Positions 1-11,956 of a DNA stretch of 64,000 nucleotides are shown here, one piece after another (positions within the stretch are counted from its first letter, which is position 1; every line of letters begins with the position of its first letter). This DNA comes from Cucumis sativus. Lineage: Eukaryota > Streptophyta > Magnoliopsida > Cucurbitales > Cucurbitaceae. The stretch spans positions 22,571,498-22,635,497 of the forward strand of contig NC_026660.2 of assembly GCF_000004075.3 (NCBI RefSeq), given 5' to 3'. The notes beneath the pieces are model-generated. The model was given only the letters and a program-made list of their open reading frames with translations, did no database searches and was not told the origin of the DNA. A program made the position numbers and the translations under genes.

Positions 1-43
1 CAATGAATGATCGGTATGTTTTAAATTTTGATTCATCTAACTC

Positions 44-51
44 TATTTATA
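44..51 (-). promoter_or_regulatory. Mirror-image TATA box (TATAAATA on minus strand)
   Basis: The plus strand reads TATTTATA, exactly mirroring the right-arm TATA box (44+1013 = 1006+51 = 1057). It would drive a leftward transcript whose start codon, by symmetry with the ATG at 1114, lies about 57 bp beyond the left edge. Confidence 0.6.
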
Positions 52-439
52 AAGGAACAAGATTGTTGGAATTGAAATTATCTCTCAAATATTATTTATT
101 AACTAAATTTGTCAAAAATGAGTGAGCGGTCGAAGTTAAATGCATGTGTGCTATGATTAGCTTTTCGTGGCTTAAACATTGGATGACTCATTCTCTCACA
201 CTCACCTTAACAAAGGTCATTCCTTGAACGTTTCTCTCACAAACTTTTTATTCCTTATCATTAAATTTTAGAATAAATCTAACGAACAGTATCTAATCTA
301 AATTATCCAATGAAAATTGGGGTGGATATAGTAAAAAGATAAAACAATTTACAAAGTATAGCAAAAAAATTTAAATGGTACGATGAGTTTGATGGATTTT
401 GTTATATTTAGTAAATAGTTAAAATATTTTGCTATATAT

Positions 440-620
440 TTTTTTAAATGGACATTTTTTAAAATAGCAAAATAAATTAAAATATTTACAAACGATAGCA
501 AAATTTTGGATTCTGTCACTGATATAGGCTTCTATCACTATAGCATATCGATGACTATCAGTAATAGAATTTGCTATAGGTTGTAAATATTTTCTAAAAT
601 TTACAATTTTTAAAAATTCT
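440..620. mobile_element. MITE-like palindromic element
   Basis: One end reads like 'aaatagcaaaataaattaaaatatttac' and the other carries its reversed counterpart ('tttgctata...gtaaatatttt'). The middle has imperfect repeats of the type 'cttctatcactatag'. Related copies recur at about 6745-6900, 17560-17690, 27655-27790 and 62577-62745, which identifies a dispersed short family. It has no coding capacity. Confidence 0.55.
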
Positions 621-1005
621 CCGGTTGAAAATGTCTCATTATTCAAACCTTTATATATCTAAAAAATAAAAAATGCCACACGTGGTAAAAAGACTAATTG
701 TTAACTTAAAGTGTATGGCAGGTCTTTCAATCGAAATATTAATGAAAGAATTAAACTCTAAAGTAACATTAAGTGATAGAAGCTATAAAACTTAAAACTC
801 TTATCAAGTTTATGTTAACTCATTTAATAATATTAAGGAATGACGTTTGTTAAGGTGAGTGTGAGAGAATGAGTCATCCCATGTTTAAGCCACGAAAAGC
901 TAATCATAGCACACATGCATTTAACTTCGACCGCTCACTCATTTTTGACAAATTTAGTTAATAAATATTTGAGAGATAATTTCAATTCCAACAATCTTGT
1001 TCCTT

Positions 1006-1013
1006 TATAAATA
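1006..1013 (+). promoter_or_regulatory. TATA box of exopolygalacturonase gene
   Basis: TATAAATA lies 108 bp upstream of the chosen start codon, predicting a transcript start near 1036-1040 and an A-rich leader of about 75 nt. Confidence 0.7.
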
Positions 1014-1113
1014 GAGTTAGATGAATCAAAATTTAAAACATACCGATCATTCATTGATAAAAAAAAAAAAAAAAAAGAAAACAAGAACCAATCAGAGTAA
1101 AAAAAAGAAAAAA

Positions 1114-2709
1114 ATGGGATTGATATCAAACGTAGTGGCAATATTGCCATTGTTGTTATTGTTGGTGTCTAATTCTAAAGCTCAACCTGCTGCAGCTCAA
1201 CCTTCAGCTAAACCAGCTCAACCTGCAGGTGGTGCTGGTGGTGTTTTCGATATCACAAAATACGGTGCCAAACCTAATGCAGATATAACTGCGGTACGAA
1301 TACTTGCATTAGTTGGACGAGAGATTTTAATTTATACAACATTTTAGTTATCAAACAAAATGATTTAATTTACAGGCATTGACAAGTGCATGGAAGGAGG
1401 CATGTGCATCGACCACTCCAAGTAAAGTTTTGATTCCAAAAGGAAGTTACGGATTAAGTCAATCCAACCTTAAAGGCCCTTGTAAAAGTCCTATCGAACT
1501 ACAAATCGAAGGGACATTACAAGCTCCGGCCCATCCAGAAGGAGAAGGGCTACTCATTTTGGAAAATACCGATCTGTTGACAGTGTCAGGTACTGGAGTT
1601 TTGGATGGCCAAGGAAAAGCAGGTTGGGAAAAGAATGATTGCCATTTGAAGAAAGAATGCACCAAGCTTCCCATGGTAATTGCATGCTTTAATTACAACA
1701 TGCTTATGTTATTAGCCTAACATCTTACGTATAATTTGACCACTACATATTTTTGCAATAATCAAACACGTTTTTAAATCAAGGGTTTTTTTTGTTTTGT
1801 TTAAAATGATCAGAATTTGAAGCTCAATTTCATCACAAATTCAATAGTAACGGGCATAACGTCATTGGATAGCAAGAATTTTCATATTAATCTTTTGGGT
1901 TGCAAGAACCTTACCTTTGACCACGTGACAATTACTGCACCGGGCAATAGTCCCAACACCGATGGAATTCACGTGAGTAGTTCAGAACAGATTAACATTC
2001 TCAATACCAATATCGCAACCGGAGATGATTGCATATCTGTGGGAGACTCCAACAAACAAGTAGCTATTAGCGATGTTACTTGCGGACCAGGACATGGAAT
2101 TAGCATAGGAAGTTTGGGAAAATATACCAAGGAAAAAGAAGTGGTAGGAGTTACGGTGAAAAAATGCAAATTGACCGGTACTACAAACGGTGTTAGGATC
2201 AAAACATGGCCAGATTCTGCCGTCGCATTTCCAGCCACAGACATGCATTTTGAAGATATAGAAATGGATAATGTCAGTAACCCTATCATCATAGACCAAG
2301 AATATTGTCCATGGAACCAATGTAACCGAAAGGTATGTGCTAAAATTAGGTCTCTTTAGTTTTGAACTAATTAACTGACTCAAAAGACTGCAATAGTAAT
2401 AATATTGTTCGAGTTATGTATTTTTGTTATTTTTTCTTTGTTGTTCAGGTTGCATCAAAAATTAAGATCAGCAATGTAAGCTTCAAGAATATTAGAGGCA
2501 CGTCTGCAACTGCGATTGCAGTCAAAATTGTTTGCAGTAAGAGTATTCCATGTGAGGGAGTGGAAATTGCTGATATTGACCTCACTTATAGTGGACCGGA
2601 AGGTCCAATTAAGTCTCAGTGTGCAAATGTGAAACCCGTCATTACAGGAAAACAAAATCCTCCAATCTGTGGTGAAGTTGCACCAGCTGATGGTCCATCA
2701 ACCGATTGA
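1114..2709 (+). CDS. Exopolygalacturonase (glycoside hydrolase 28), pollen type
   Basis: Four exons: 1114-1293, 1376-1675, 1814-2332 and 2449-2709, all with GT-AG introns in phase 0, giving 419 residues, normal for plant exopolygalacturonases. GH28 enzymes cut galacturonate from pectin ends in the cell wall. All four family signatures are visible: NTD (208-210), DD (231-232), GHG (253-255) and RIK (288-290), so the enzyme should be active. A hydrophobic signal peptide ends near SNSKA; a Pro/Ala/Gln-rich linker (about 24-43) follows, then the parallel beta-helix from VFDITKYGA. An in-frame ATG lies upstream at 1021, but it precedes the expected transcript start and would hide the signal peptide, so 1114 is chosen. 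The close pollen-type family assignment is from memory of similar proteins; the GH28 class is certain. Confidence 0.93.
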
Positions 2710-3380
2710 AGTTATGAAGATGTGACAAAAGTTATTATGCGCATTAAAGTTCAATTACATGCATTTTTGTGATTATAGGCATGCTCTCAATAATTGTATT
2801 ACGATTGTTTGGAGAGAAATAACAGTTGTCTATTTATAATTTCTTCACCTCCCTCTACCGTATAACCTAATTAAAAAGAAAAAAGCAAAAAAAATGTTTT
2901 ACTTCGGTTTACATTGTATTTTTGGACTTGAAATTTTCATCCCTAGTGTTAAAATTTTGTGCATGAAAAAAAAATTTAAATGTCAAAATTGTTGAAAACA
3001 TTTACAAATATAGCAAAATATTACAACATATTTATTATAGACCTTGATAGACTTCTACCAACCTAGACTCATTAATTTCCACCAATGCATTGATAAATAA
3101 TATCCATGTGATAAACTTCTACTAGTTTTTACCGTTAAAAGAATTCTACCAATGTGATAAACTTGATAGAGGACTTTGTAGAGTAAAAGGAAATTAGAGG
3201 GCAATATGACATGTAGAAATTTCATTACACTCACTAATAGAAAATCACTAATAGAAAATCACAGAAGTCATTGAGTAAAGCTTCAATTCTAAGGCCTCAC
3301 ACAAAGCACTTATTTCTTTACCTATTCATTTCTATCAGAAAATTCACACAATTTCATGGCTCTTAGATACACCTAAGAGT
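2710..3380. other. Intergenic: convergent 3' ends
   Basis: This stretch holds the 3' UTR of the exopolygalacturonase (AT-rich, candidate poly(A) signals around 2740-2830) and, from the other side, the 3' UTR of the reductase gene ending at 3381. A decayed relative of the 'tagcaaaatat...gacttctacca' MITE family lies at about 2990-3130. No ORF of note. Confidence 0.6.
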
Positions 3381-6300
3381 TTAGAAGTTGATAAAATTCT
3401 TTTCCTTCAAGCTCTCAACAGTTTCCTTCAGGCTTTCTGCAAGGGGAATGAATTGAATGCCTAAGTTCTTTGCTTTCTCGACTGACACCTGATACACAGG
3501 TGTAAACGGTTTGTCATCGGCACACCTGCAGTTGAAAATATTATACTGATTAGCTTGAAATCAAGAATCGATACATGGAGTTTATAGTTGAAATATAATC
3601 ATGAATTTACCTGTGGAATTGTTTGTGCAAGATAATTGTAGATTGAAGGTTTATAATTTCCAAAACGTTTCATTTTGTCCTAAGTTTATAAAAACAACCC
3701 ACAATGGACTTATAAACAACTGAGCGATTATTGATGCTTTTTTATGCAAGAAGAAACGGTTGACAACATTCATACAGTTTTTAAAACATCCATGAAAGTA
3801 CTGTATGCCTTCTCTAACTATTGTGAATAACCAAATTAGTTGTGAACCTACTGTTGTGACATTGTTGGGTATAATGTATGATTGATTCTTTCATTAAAGA
3901 AACTTAAGAATAAACGCTATCACAGGAATCAAAACCAAGGCGAAAAGCTATAAAGAAATGAAGTTTACAAATTTAATAAGATCAAGAAACATTGACATGG
4001 AAGGAGGGCTTATATAATTTTAAAAGATCGTTGTCGAGAAAGCAGCGTTTTCTTGAAAATGCTTATGTAGATCGGGATGGTCGAGTAAGACTTACTTGTC
4101 AGGAAGTTGAAGAGAAGGGTAGAGATCATGCAATAACTTGACAATTCCTGAATAGTGAATAACACTTTCAACCAGACAGTATCTTCCATTGGCTGATGGA
4201 ACCTCATAAGCTAGAATGTGTGCATTAGCAACATCTTTGACATTAACCCATCCAAATGTGGAATTTGGAAATGTTTGTGCTCCTGCATAATTCATTGTTC
4301 TAAATTAGATACCAAGTATTAAGCACCAAGGAGAGTTAATTTTAAATTTTATGAGAAGTTGCAAGCATATATTGCAAAATCACTAAACAAATACCGGATA
4401 TTAAGTTCAAAATAGCTTCAGCACTAGTATTCAGTGTTGGCTGCAATAATGGACCAATAACCATTGCCGGGTTTATTGTAACCATATCTATTCCCTTTTC
4501 TTTTACAAAATTCCAGGCTGCCTCCTCGGCTAAAGTTTTGGAGAGCACGTACCAAAGCTGAATTCCAAAGAGAAATGGAGGATAGAGTTTATTTCTTTGA
4601 TATCATAACTGAACAAGCTCTAGGAGATTGAGAATGCATATTGTAGTTTGAAGTCAATTATGGGGCTATTTGTTATCTATGTACATGAACTAAAATTTGA
4701 ATATGCATTTTCAACCATCTTAGAATACTTTTTCATGTTTCATTGTCTTCAATTCAAGCCACTTTATAAGTTTGTGAAACAAAACATTCATCAAATTTCC
4801 TGAAAATGACCACGGCTCTTTATTCATCAAGGAGATAATCCTAAGACTAAAAGACATTCAAAATTCTACACTTTACTATCTACTTTACAATCTAGACAGT
4901 TACAAGAAAACAGTAAATTAGAGGTAACTTGAATGTAATTTTTTTCATTGCTCAAATTAGATGATTTGTGAATGACCTCACACTAGAAGATGAGGGTCAC
5001 TGCTCAAGGAAGACGACAGTTCTCAAATTTTATTAGCAAGTCTATTTATGTAGATTATGTCCAGTCCTACTCTCATTTGAAATGAAATGAAATAAATGGA
5101 TACCTTCATTTCCTTACAAATCTCAGGGTTAGAAAACCAAGTTTCATCAATTACTGTATCAGGATTGCGAGGTTGTCCACTATAAGCAACAGCAGCCATC
5201 GAAGATGTCAAGACAACCCGCTTGACAGATGATGATTTTGCAACTGACTTTAGGACGTTCAGTGTCCCTTTCAATGCAGGATCAATAAGTTCAGCCTGAA
5301 AAGAATATCTTATCAAAAGACTAAAATGAAATTTCATCATGGAACATCTCATGATAACTAATGAGCAGCAAAACTAAGATATAATTTTAACTTGTAAGCA
5401 TGCTAAAACGAGTGGTCCCATGAACTAAAAATGAGTTAAACAGAGTTCTAGATAATCAGAGACATAAATAAGATAGCTCCTAGAACCAAAAATCAACCAG
5501 AGTAACAGAATAATACATTGTCATTATACCACCGAACACTAACAGGAATCAGGATTCGATATATATTGATAACCAAAGCCAAGCACTAGATCATTCAAGA
5601 ATTGTCTGGCCATCTCTTTATTTATTACCAAATATACAAACTAACTCCCTAACTAATTAGCCTTATGCACTTACTAATGCCATACTAGTATTCTCAATAT
5701 AACACTTTCTAGTACTATCACATGCATCCAAGCTTTCTTGCTACTATAATGAATAATACATCCAAGATTTCTTGCTTTTTAATATATGATCAATCCACCA
5801 CAAGAGGTTTCATCAACGAACCTGAGGATCTGTAACATTATGGAAAAAGGGAGAAGCGGTATGAAAAACCCCTTGACAACCCTCAATAGCAGAATCAAAG
5901 GAACCTTCTTCTAGGAGATTGGCTTTAAAGAGATGAAGTCTCTCAGCAGCTCCATCCAGTGAAAGCAAATGGGCAGTCTTGATTGGATCAGCTATGGGAA
6001 AAAAGACAAACCGATCAAGAAACTAATCACCAAAGAGAAGGAAATTTTGCTACAAAACTAAATACTCCCTAGTGGGGTTGTCAATTTTCACATGCATTCA
6101 TTTGGGAAGAGGAATATTTGATTAAAGGAAGAAAAATGAAGAGAAACTAAAGAAACCGATCAAGAAACTAATCACCAAAGAGAAGGAAATTTTGCTATAA
6201 AACTCAATATTGCCAACTGGGGTTATCGATTTTCACAAGAATTCATTTGGGAAGAGGAATATTTTGATTAAAAGAAGTAATATTAGACAAACCTGGATTT

Positions 6301-6413
6301 CGAACACTGGCTTTGACGGTGTAACCTCGTTGGAGAAGGAATTTAACAATCCAAGAAGCTATGTATCCAGAGCCACCAGTGACGCACACAGTCTTCGCTG
6401 CTCCGCCGCTCAT
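3381..6413 (-). CDS. Cinnamoyl-CoA reductase-like / phenylacetaldehyde reductase-like, copy 1
   Basis: Six exons in transcript order: 6413-6293, 5991-5822, 5295-5104, 4557-4395, 4282-4096 and 3525-3381, giving 325 residues. It is an extended short-chain dehydrogenase/reductase that reduces an aldehyde or CoA ester using NADPH in the cytosol. The Rossmann loop [10 protein letters not shown] (11-20), the catalytic serine segment LTSSMAAV and the active-site YxxxK in [10 protein letters not shown] are present. True lignin CCRs carry NWYCY at this site; this protein has LWYVLSK, as in phenylacetaldehyde reductases and other CCR-like proteins, so a lignin role is doubtful. An in-frame ATG at 6449 would add 12 residues; 6413 matches the paralogues. 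It is the most divergent member of the local three-gene array. Confidence 0.9.
6011..6277. repeat. Tandem duplication in intron 1 of copy 1 (period about 145 bp)
   Basis: The block beginning 'ccgatcaagaaactaatcac' at 6011 recurs at 6156 and both continue through 'catttgggaagaggaatat'. It lies wholly within intron 1 next to exon 1, so the protein is unaffected. Confidence 0.85.
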
Positions 6414-7490
6414 TTTCTTCGACCTCTCTTGATTGATTTTGTTTAACAATTTCTCAATTTCTCTGTGTTTTCAAATTTATAAGGATGGAGTCATTGAATT
6501 TTAGTAGGAAATGGACAAAACTAACATTTTTTGTTTTATATTTCAAATGATTTATCTCGGTCTCTTATAAATTTGAAAACAATCCACAAAGTTAGGCTAC
6601 TTTTCAAAGATAAAACAAAAAAGAATTAGTTTTTTCAATTTCTCCATAAAATTTTTCAATTACCAAAATATTTCAATAGCTATAGACTGTTATTTTCTAT
6701 CCATCATGTTTATCCATCATGTTTATAGCAAAGTATTATAAAAGGAACCTTTTCCAAAATAGCAATATAAATTAAAATATTTATCGGTTATAGCAAAATT
6801 TTACATTTATAATCATTTGTCATTATAGCATATTATAAATATAACAAAATATTTTATTTATTTATAATATTTTTATATCACTATTTTGATATATTTATAA
6901 ATATTTAGTGTAAAGTTATCTAATTTTAATCAGTTCAAATGGGTTTACTTCAATGATATTCGCAGAGTTCGAGAATTGGATGATGAATCTCTTATAACTA
7001 CATAATTATTTCTCTTTCAAGGTACATATTTTTTTCTAAAATTGGAATATATTAAACACAATAAATTATTTGTTTTCACCAACAAACTACTATAAAAGTG
7101 AAAAAGCTTCTTGTGCCCACAAGTCAGATAATATTAATTATGCCACTTGTAATCATAGCAAGGGGAAAAATATTTTAAAAAAATAAGTTTGAAGCTTTAA
7201 TCAGATTCAATTTATTTAATGTAAGATAGTATATATTTATTTATTTCTAATTGTAAATATTTAATTGCTTTTTTCTTTTTTAATTCTTTTTTATTTTTTA
7301 TTCTACATCTTCAATAGTTTTTCGATAATACACTGTAATTTTAAATGAAAATGTATATCTCATATATTGTATATATATTGTATATTGTAAAATCGTTATA
7401 TCCATAAATTTATTTAATTTAGTTATTAATTTTAAATATATACATTATTAATTTCAAATAAATAGTCGACTAACTCCACTCTAATCATAA
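6414..7490. other. Upstream region of reductase copy 1
   Basis: The first 60 bp are the likely 5' UTR. The rest is AT-rich, with a MITE-like fragment at about 6745-6900. A segment at about 7060-7160 ('tttgttttcaccaacaa...cttgtgcccacaagt') is shared with 16690-16770 upstream of copy 3, so part of the upstream DNA was duplicated with the genes. No gene seen. Confidence 0.6.
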
Positions 7491-7854
7491 CCCCAAACCT
7501 ACTGTTTTCCAAAGTGATTCATCATAGAATATAAATATATAAAAGGTTAAACTAAATACCAACCTTTTTATTACCACAATTAGATAATGAAATTTGGAGG
7601 GCACATAAGAGGCGCGAAATGAAAATCACCTTAAGTAGTAAGATTAGGGCATAATTAAGGAAAGCGAAATTTCAAAATTTCCACAAAAATAAGACCGATT
7701 CATCTTCTTCAGTACCATAAATTTTAGGTTAAAAACTCATCAAAACACAATTAACTATGATCCACGCATAAATATGGATAAAAACAGTTTCCTCTCACTA
7801 CCCTAAACCTAATTTAATTAATTCAACAGAGAAATAAAGGCAGATATGAAATGG

Positions 7855-7975
7855 AAAGAATACCAGAAACGAACCTGCTGGGAGGCGCAGCGCAACGAGC
7901 GGATGAGATACGGCGGAGAGAAAAAAGGGAGGGGGCGGGAATGCGAGGTTGGACTTGTGGAGTGTTCACAAATAA
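7855..7975 (-). other. Conserved GC-rich block, candidate noncoding first exon (unit 1)
   Basis: This is a GC-rich island in very AT-rich DNA. On the minus strand it ends 'cgcctcccagcag' followed by 'gttcgtttctgg', a plausible splice donor. The same block with the same donor occurs at 12965-13075. In both cases it lies 1.4-2.1 kb upstream of a reductase start codon on the same strand, so it may be an alternative 5' UTR exon. No ATG-led conserved frame is evident; the GC content could also mark a promoter core. Confidence 0.4.
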
Positions 7976-8764
7976 GATGAATTTTTAAAGGATAAAAGTG
8001 ACCAATTCGTCTTCTTTACTTTATTTAAATTACTACATGACGTGGCCCCAATTCATAAAAATGTTTGAATATTTTGGCGAAAACCAAATTGATTTCCTAA
8101 ACAATCATTAATTAGTCAAACGTTTGAATTTTTTTGATTCTGTGGAGAATTTTGAAGTTCTTAATTATTGAGGTTTAACATTTTTAACCACCCTTAGTTC
8201 TTGGATTTTAGACTAATACAAGTTTATTGTAAATTTGTAATAGATTCCAAAATTTGATTGTTGTATTTTGTTCCATAATTTTGAAGTTGCTGGTCAAGGA
8301 GAAAAAGACAATTTGCTTTTTAATTTCTTTTTGTCTTTTTCAATTTTCGTAACTATACAAAGATCATTACTCAGCCATTGACAAAAATAATTTTCGTTTT
8401 TTTTTTAAGATTATGGTTTATTCTCATAGTTAATCGTACGTTTACACGCTAATTAATGGGTTTTAATTACATTATATCAATTATAATGCATTTAATAACT
8501 ATAATACTCTAATTATATCAATTAGGTTTCAGTTTACATATAATACCTTCAATTCATATTTCAGAAATTCAAATGCTCTTGTAATTAAGGAGTGCTTAAT
8601 TATGACAACATTACCGTAAACAAACTTTAAAGACTTTGCATTAAGCTTTTTTTTTTTCCACAATGAAAAGATGGAGTCCTTCTTTCACACAAAAAAAAAT
8701 AGCATATGACAATTAAGAGTAAGGGAGTGATGGATGAATTTTAATAAGAGGCTGTTAATAAGGC

Positions 8765-10948
8765 TTAAAAATTTGTAAAATTCTTTTCCTTCAAACTCTC
8801 AACTGTTTCCTTCAAACTATCCTCTAGAGGAATGAAATCAATGCCTAAGCTCTTTGCTTTCTCTGTTGAGACTTGATGTGCCAATACAAATAGCTTCTCA
8901 TCAGCAGCCCTGCATGTAAGTATTTTGTTTGTGCAATTTAGAATATTATTTTTATCTTCCTTGTTGGTAAAAGGATAGATGAGAGGAACACTTACTCTTG
9001 AGGAAGTTGAATTGAAGGGTAGAGTTGATGTAAAATTTTAACTATTTCTGAATAGTGAAGAGCTCTCTCAACCAAACAATATCTTCCATTGGCTGTTGGA
9101 ATCTCATATGCTTCGATGTGTACTTTTGCAACATCTTTCACATTAACCCAACCAAATACTGAATTTGGAAATGTTTCTCCTCCTGCATCATATATATACT
9201 TATAACCGTGTCATTTCATTCCATTTCGTAATTACTTATTTTATATACTTTTTTAAAATTCAATTTCACTTCATGTCAAACCTCATTATCCAAAGAAAAG
9301 TGATTTTAACAATCTCATACTTACTTTCAAACTCACCCTAAGTTAATGGTAACACAAACTAAAAAGTTACTAAATAAGTGGTTTTACCGGAAATTAAGTT
9401 GAGAATGGCTTAAGTACTAGTATTTAGTGTTGGCTGCAATAATGGACCAATAACCATGGCAGGGTTGATAGTAACCAAATCTATTCCCTTTTCTTTCACA
9501 AAATTTCATGCTGCCTCCTCAGCTAAAGTCTTGGAGAGGCAATACCAAATCTGATTAAATAATAACAATAATTATTCATTTGGTAGAGATCGAATTTTTT
9601 ACCGTTTAACTAAGCTCATTTAGAAGATAACATAGTAATAATGGAACTATTTAAGAATGATTAGTTAATTATATATATGATTATACCTCTTGGTCTCTGC
9701 ACATATCAGGATCAGAAAACCAAGATTCATCAACAATTGTTTGGGGAGTTTGAGGCTTTGTATTATAAGAAACAGCAGCCATGGAAGATGTTAACACAAC
9801 CCTCTTCACGGATGAAGCTTTTGCAACTGAATTTAGAACATTTAATGTTCCTTTCAATGCTGGATCGATAAGTTCAGCCTGAAAAGAAAACACAGATCAG
9901 ACTAAACTCTAACTTTTAAAATCTTAATTAAAACTAATAAAATAATAACTTTCTATCCATCCATAATTTAGAGTAATTGGAAATGACTAAACCTGTGGAT
10001 CTGAAACAGAATGAAAAACGGGAGAAGCAGTATGAAAAACTCCATGGCAACCCTCAATGGCAGAATCAAATGAACCTTCCTCAAGCAAATTTGCTTTAAA
10101 CAAATGAAGTCTCTCATCAGCTCCATCCAATGCTACCAAATGGGCAGTTTTTATTGGATCATCTATTACCAACAAAATCCAATCACCTCGTAAACATTAC
10201 TACCCTTAAATTGAATAAAAGAAAATATTAAATCCTAAAATTTATAAAATTACTCTCAAACTTATATAATAGCTACAATTCCTACAAGACTACAGCCACG
10301 TCTCCATTTTTCTTTGATGAAAATAACCACTATTCAGAATATGTTAACATACAAAAAACCAAACCCACAAAAAACAAGATGAGGCTCGGAACTACAAGAC
10401 TACAACCACGTCTCCATTTTTCTTTGATGAAAATAACCACTATTCAGAATAAGTGAACATACAAAAAAGCAAATCCACAAAAAACAATGAGGCTCGGAAC
10501 TATGCAGAATCATTTCCAAAGAATAATTACAAAAAACGTCTTCGAAATCAAAGCTAAGAGAGACAAGGGAAACGAAAAAGGGCCCAAACACCAGTATGAT
10601 TCCTCTCCACATCCGTAAACTCACTTCTATTTCTCTCATCCCCCAAAACCAACAGCACCCTACACACACCGGCAAGTCAAAAGAATTGTTCTGTCTCCTC
10701 AAATGGTGGATTAAGAAGGAGGTGGTTTTATCCAAAAAGAAAAAAACATTTTAACCAAGAAACCAAGAAATAGAAACTTTATCAATCGGGGTTTAAGTAA
10801 ATCGATGAGAAACGAGCTGATACGAACCAAGATCTCAAACAGTGGCTCTAACAGTGTAGCCTCGTTGGAGAAGGAATTTAACAATCCAAGAGGCTATGTA
10901 TCCTGAGCCACCAGTAACACACACTGTCTTGGCTGCTAATTCGCTCAT
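8765..10948 (-). pseudogene. Reductase-like copy 2, inactivated by three nonsense codons
   Basis: Six exons at the same junctions as its neighbours: 10948-10828, 10162-9993, 9878-9687, 9550-9388, 9182-8996 and 8909-8765. Lengths (121, 170, 192, 163, 187, 145) and splice phases are identical and no frameshift is present. Three in-frame stops occur: TGA for CGA at codon 38 (10835-10837), TGA for TGG at 9506-9508, and TAA for CAA at 9410-9412. The intact copy 3 has R, W and Q at these sites. Outside these stops the predicted protein is almost the same as copy 3: exon 3 differs at one of 64 residues and exon 2 at three of 56. All three changes are C-to-T or G-to-A transitions, so loss of function looks recent. 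Confidence 0.92.
10282..10501. repeat. Tandem duplication in intron 1 of copy 2 (period about 110 bp)
   Basis: The block 'ctacaagactac...gaggctcggaa' occurs twice, starting at 10282 and 10392, with a few substitutions. Copy 3 has only related single sequence in its intron 1, so the doubling followed the gene duplication or was lost in copy 3. Confidence 0.85.
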
Positions 10949-11754
10949 TATTCTCTCTCCTCTTCTCTTCTTCTTCAGTTATAATTACCTGAACTGATAC
11001 TATATATGGAATCAAGGGAGAAAGACATATATCGAATCATCTTTGGACGATTCTTACCGAATTCTATATTAACAATATCAACCAAATTTACTTGATTTTT
11101 TATTTATGATTATTTAATTAATATTAGAAAGAAAAAGAAGTATAATTATCCTTAATTATTTATAATCTTTTTCAAATTGTCACGTGAATGCCTTACGATC
11201 AAGAGGTTAGAATATGAAAAGTTATCACATTATTTCTATAATTTAATTTTTAAAATAGATATTAATGATGAGATTCCAAAACGTTTTGTAACTTTTATCT
11301 TCTACAACTATACAAAGAACTCCCTCAATCTTTTTTTATAAACATTTTAAATCTCTCTTCTACTTAGGTTTGTTTTCTTGGTTTTTTTATTCATTATATT
11401 TTGTTTTGTCTATTATTTCCTTTATATTGATATATACTTTTGTGTTGCATTTGCGATAGGTTAAATTTTAAAATTTAAAAGAAAACTTGAAAAACACATG
11501 TAAGGGATATAAAAATGAAACGATGTCAATGGTGAAATCCAAGTCCAAGAATTTTGAGTCTTTTTATATAATTATATACAGTAATAAGTGTTTTGAGTTA
11601 AGTGTACATGATTCTTTCTCATTGTGTATTTAGCTTTTTTTTTAATAATAATCACAATAAACTAATGAACTTTTATAAGTACAAATTATTTAAAAATTTT
11701 AGTATGTGTGTATATATATAATTTTAAAGTAGAAAAATATAGATAATCTCAAAA

Positions 11755-11956
11755 GAAAGAAAGAGCTTGACACGTGCAACACACATCTAAATATCCTAGT
11801 ATAAAAAAAGATGCTCAATACCGAACATGTCCAATTTATCATTAAGAAAATCACTAGCAACTTCTCCACTATGTCTTTGTTTGAATTAACTTTTGCATCA
11901 TCAGTTACGTTTGAGATCAAATCTTCCAACTCACCATAATCCTGGCCTTTTCTCAT
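11755..11956 (-). other. Unrecognised duplicated segment with short open frame (unit 1)
   Basis: On the minus strand a short frame beginning MRKGQDYGELEDLIS runs through DAKVNSNKDIVEKLL. The matching DNA at 16790-16950 is clearly homologous, but its frame is interrupted by small indels. This looks like a relic exon carried along with the reductase duplication. I do not recognise the parent gene. Confidence 0.35.

Larger units (their letters stand above)
1..1056. repeat. Inverted repeat, arms 1-225 and 836-1056, flanking a 610 bp spacer
   Basis: Reading base 1 rightward matches the reverse complement of base 1056 leftward for about 220 bp. The arms differ by one 3 bp indel near base 97 and a few substitutions. 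The right arm carries the TATA box of the exopolygalacturonase gene; the left arm carries the mirror-image TATA box. The spacer (226-835) is AT-rich and holds a MITE-like palindrome but no gene. High arm identity suggests a recent inverted duplication or gene conversion. Confidence 0.93.

Noticed and set aside
1021-1113. Upstream in-frame ATG of the exopolygalacturonase
   Set aside because: It lies only 8 bp after the TATA box, before the expected transcript start, and would put a Lys-rich tract ahead of the signal peptide.
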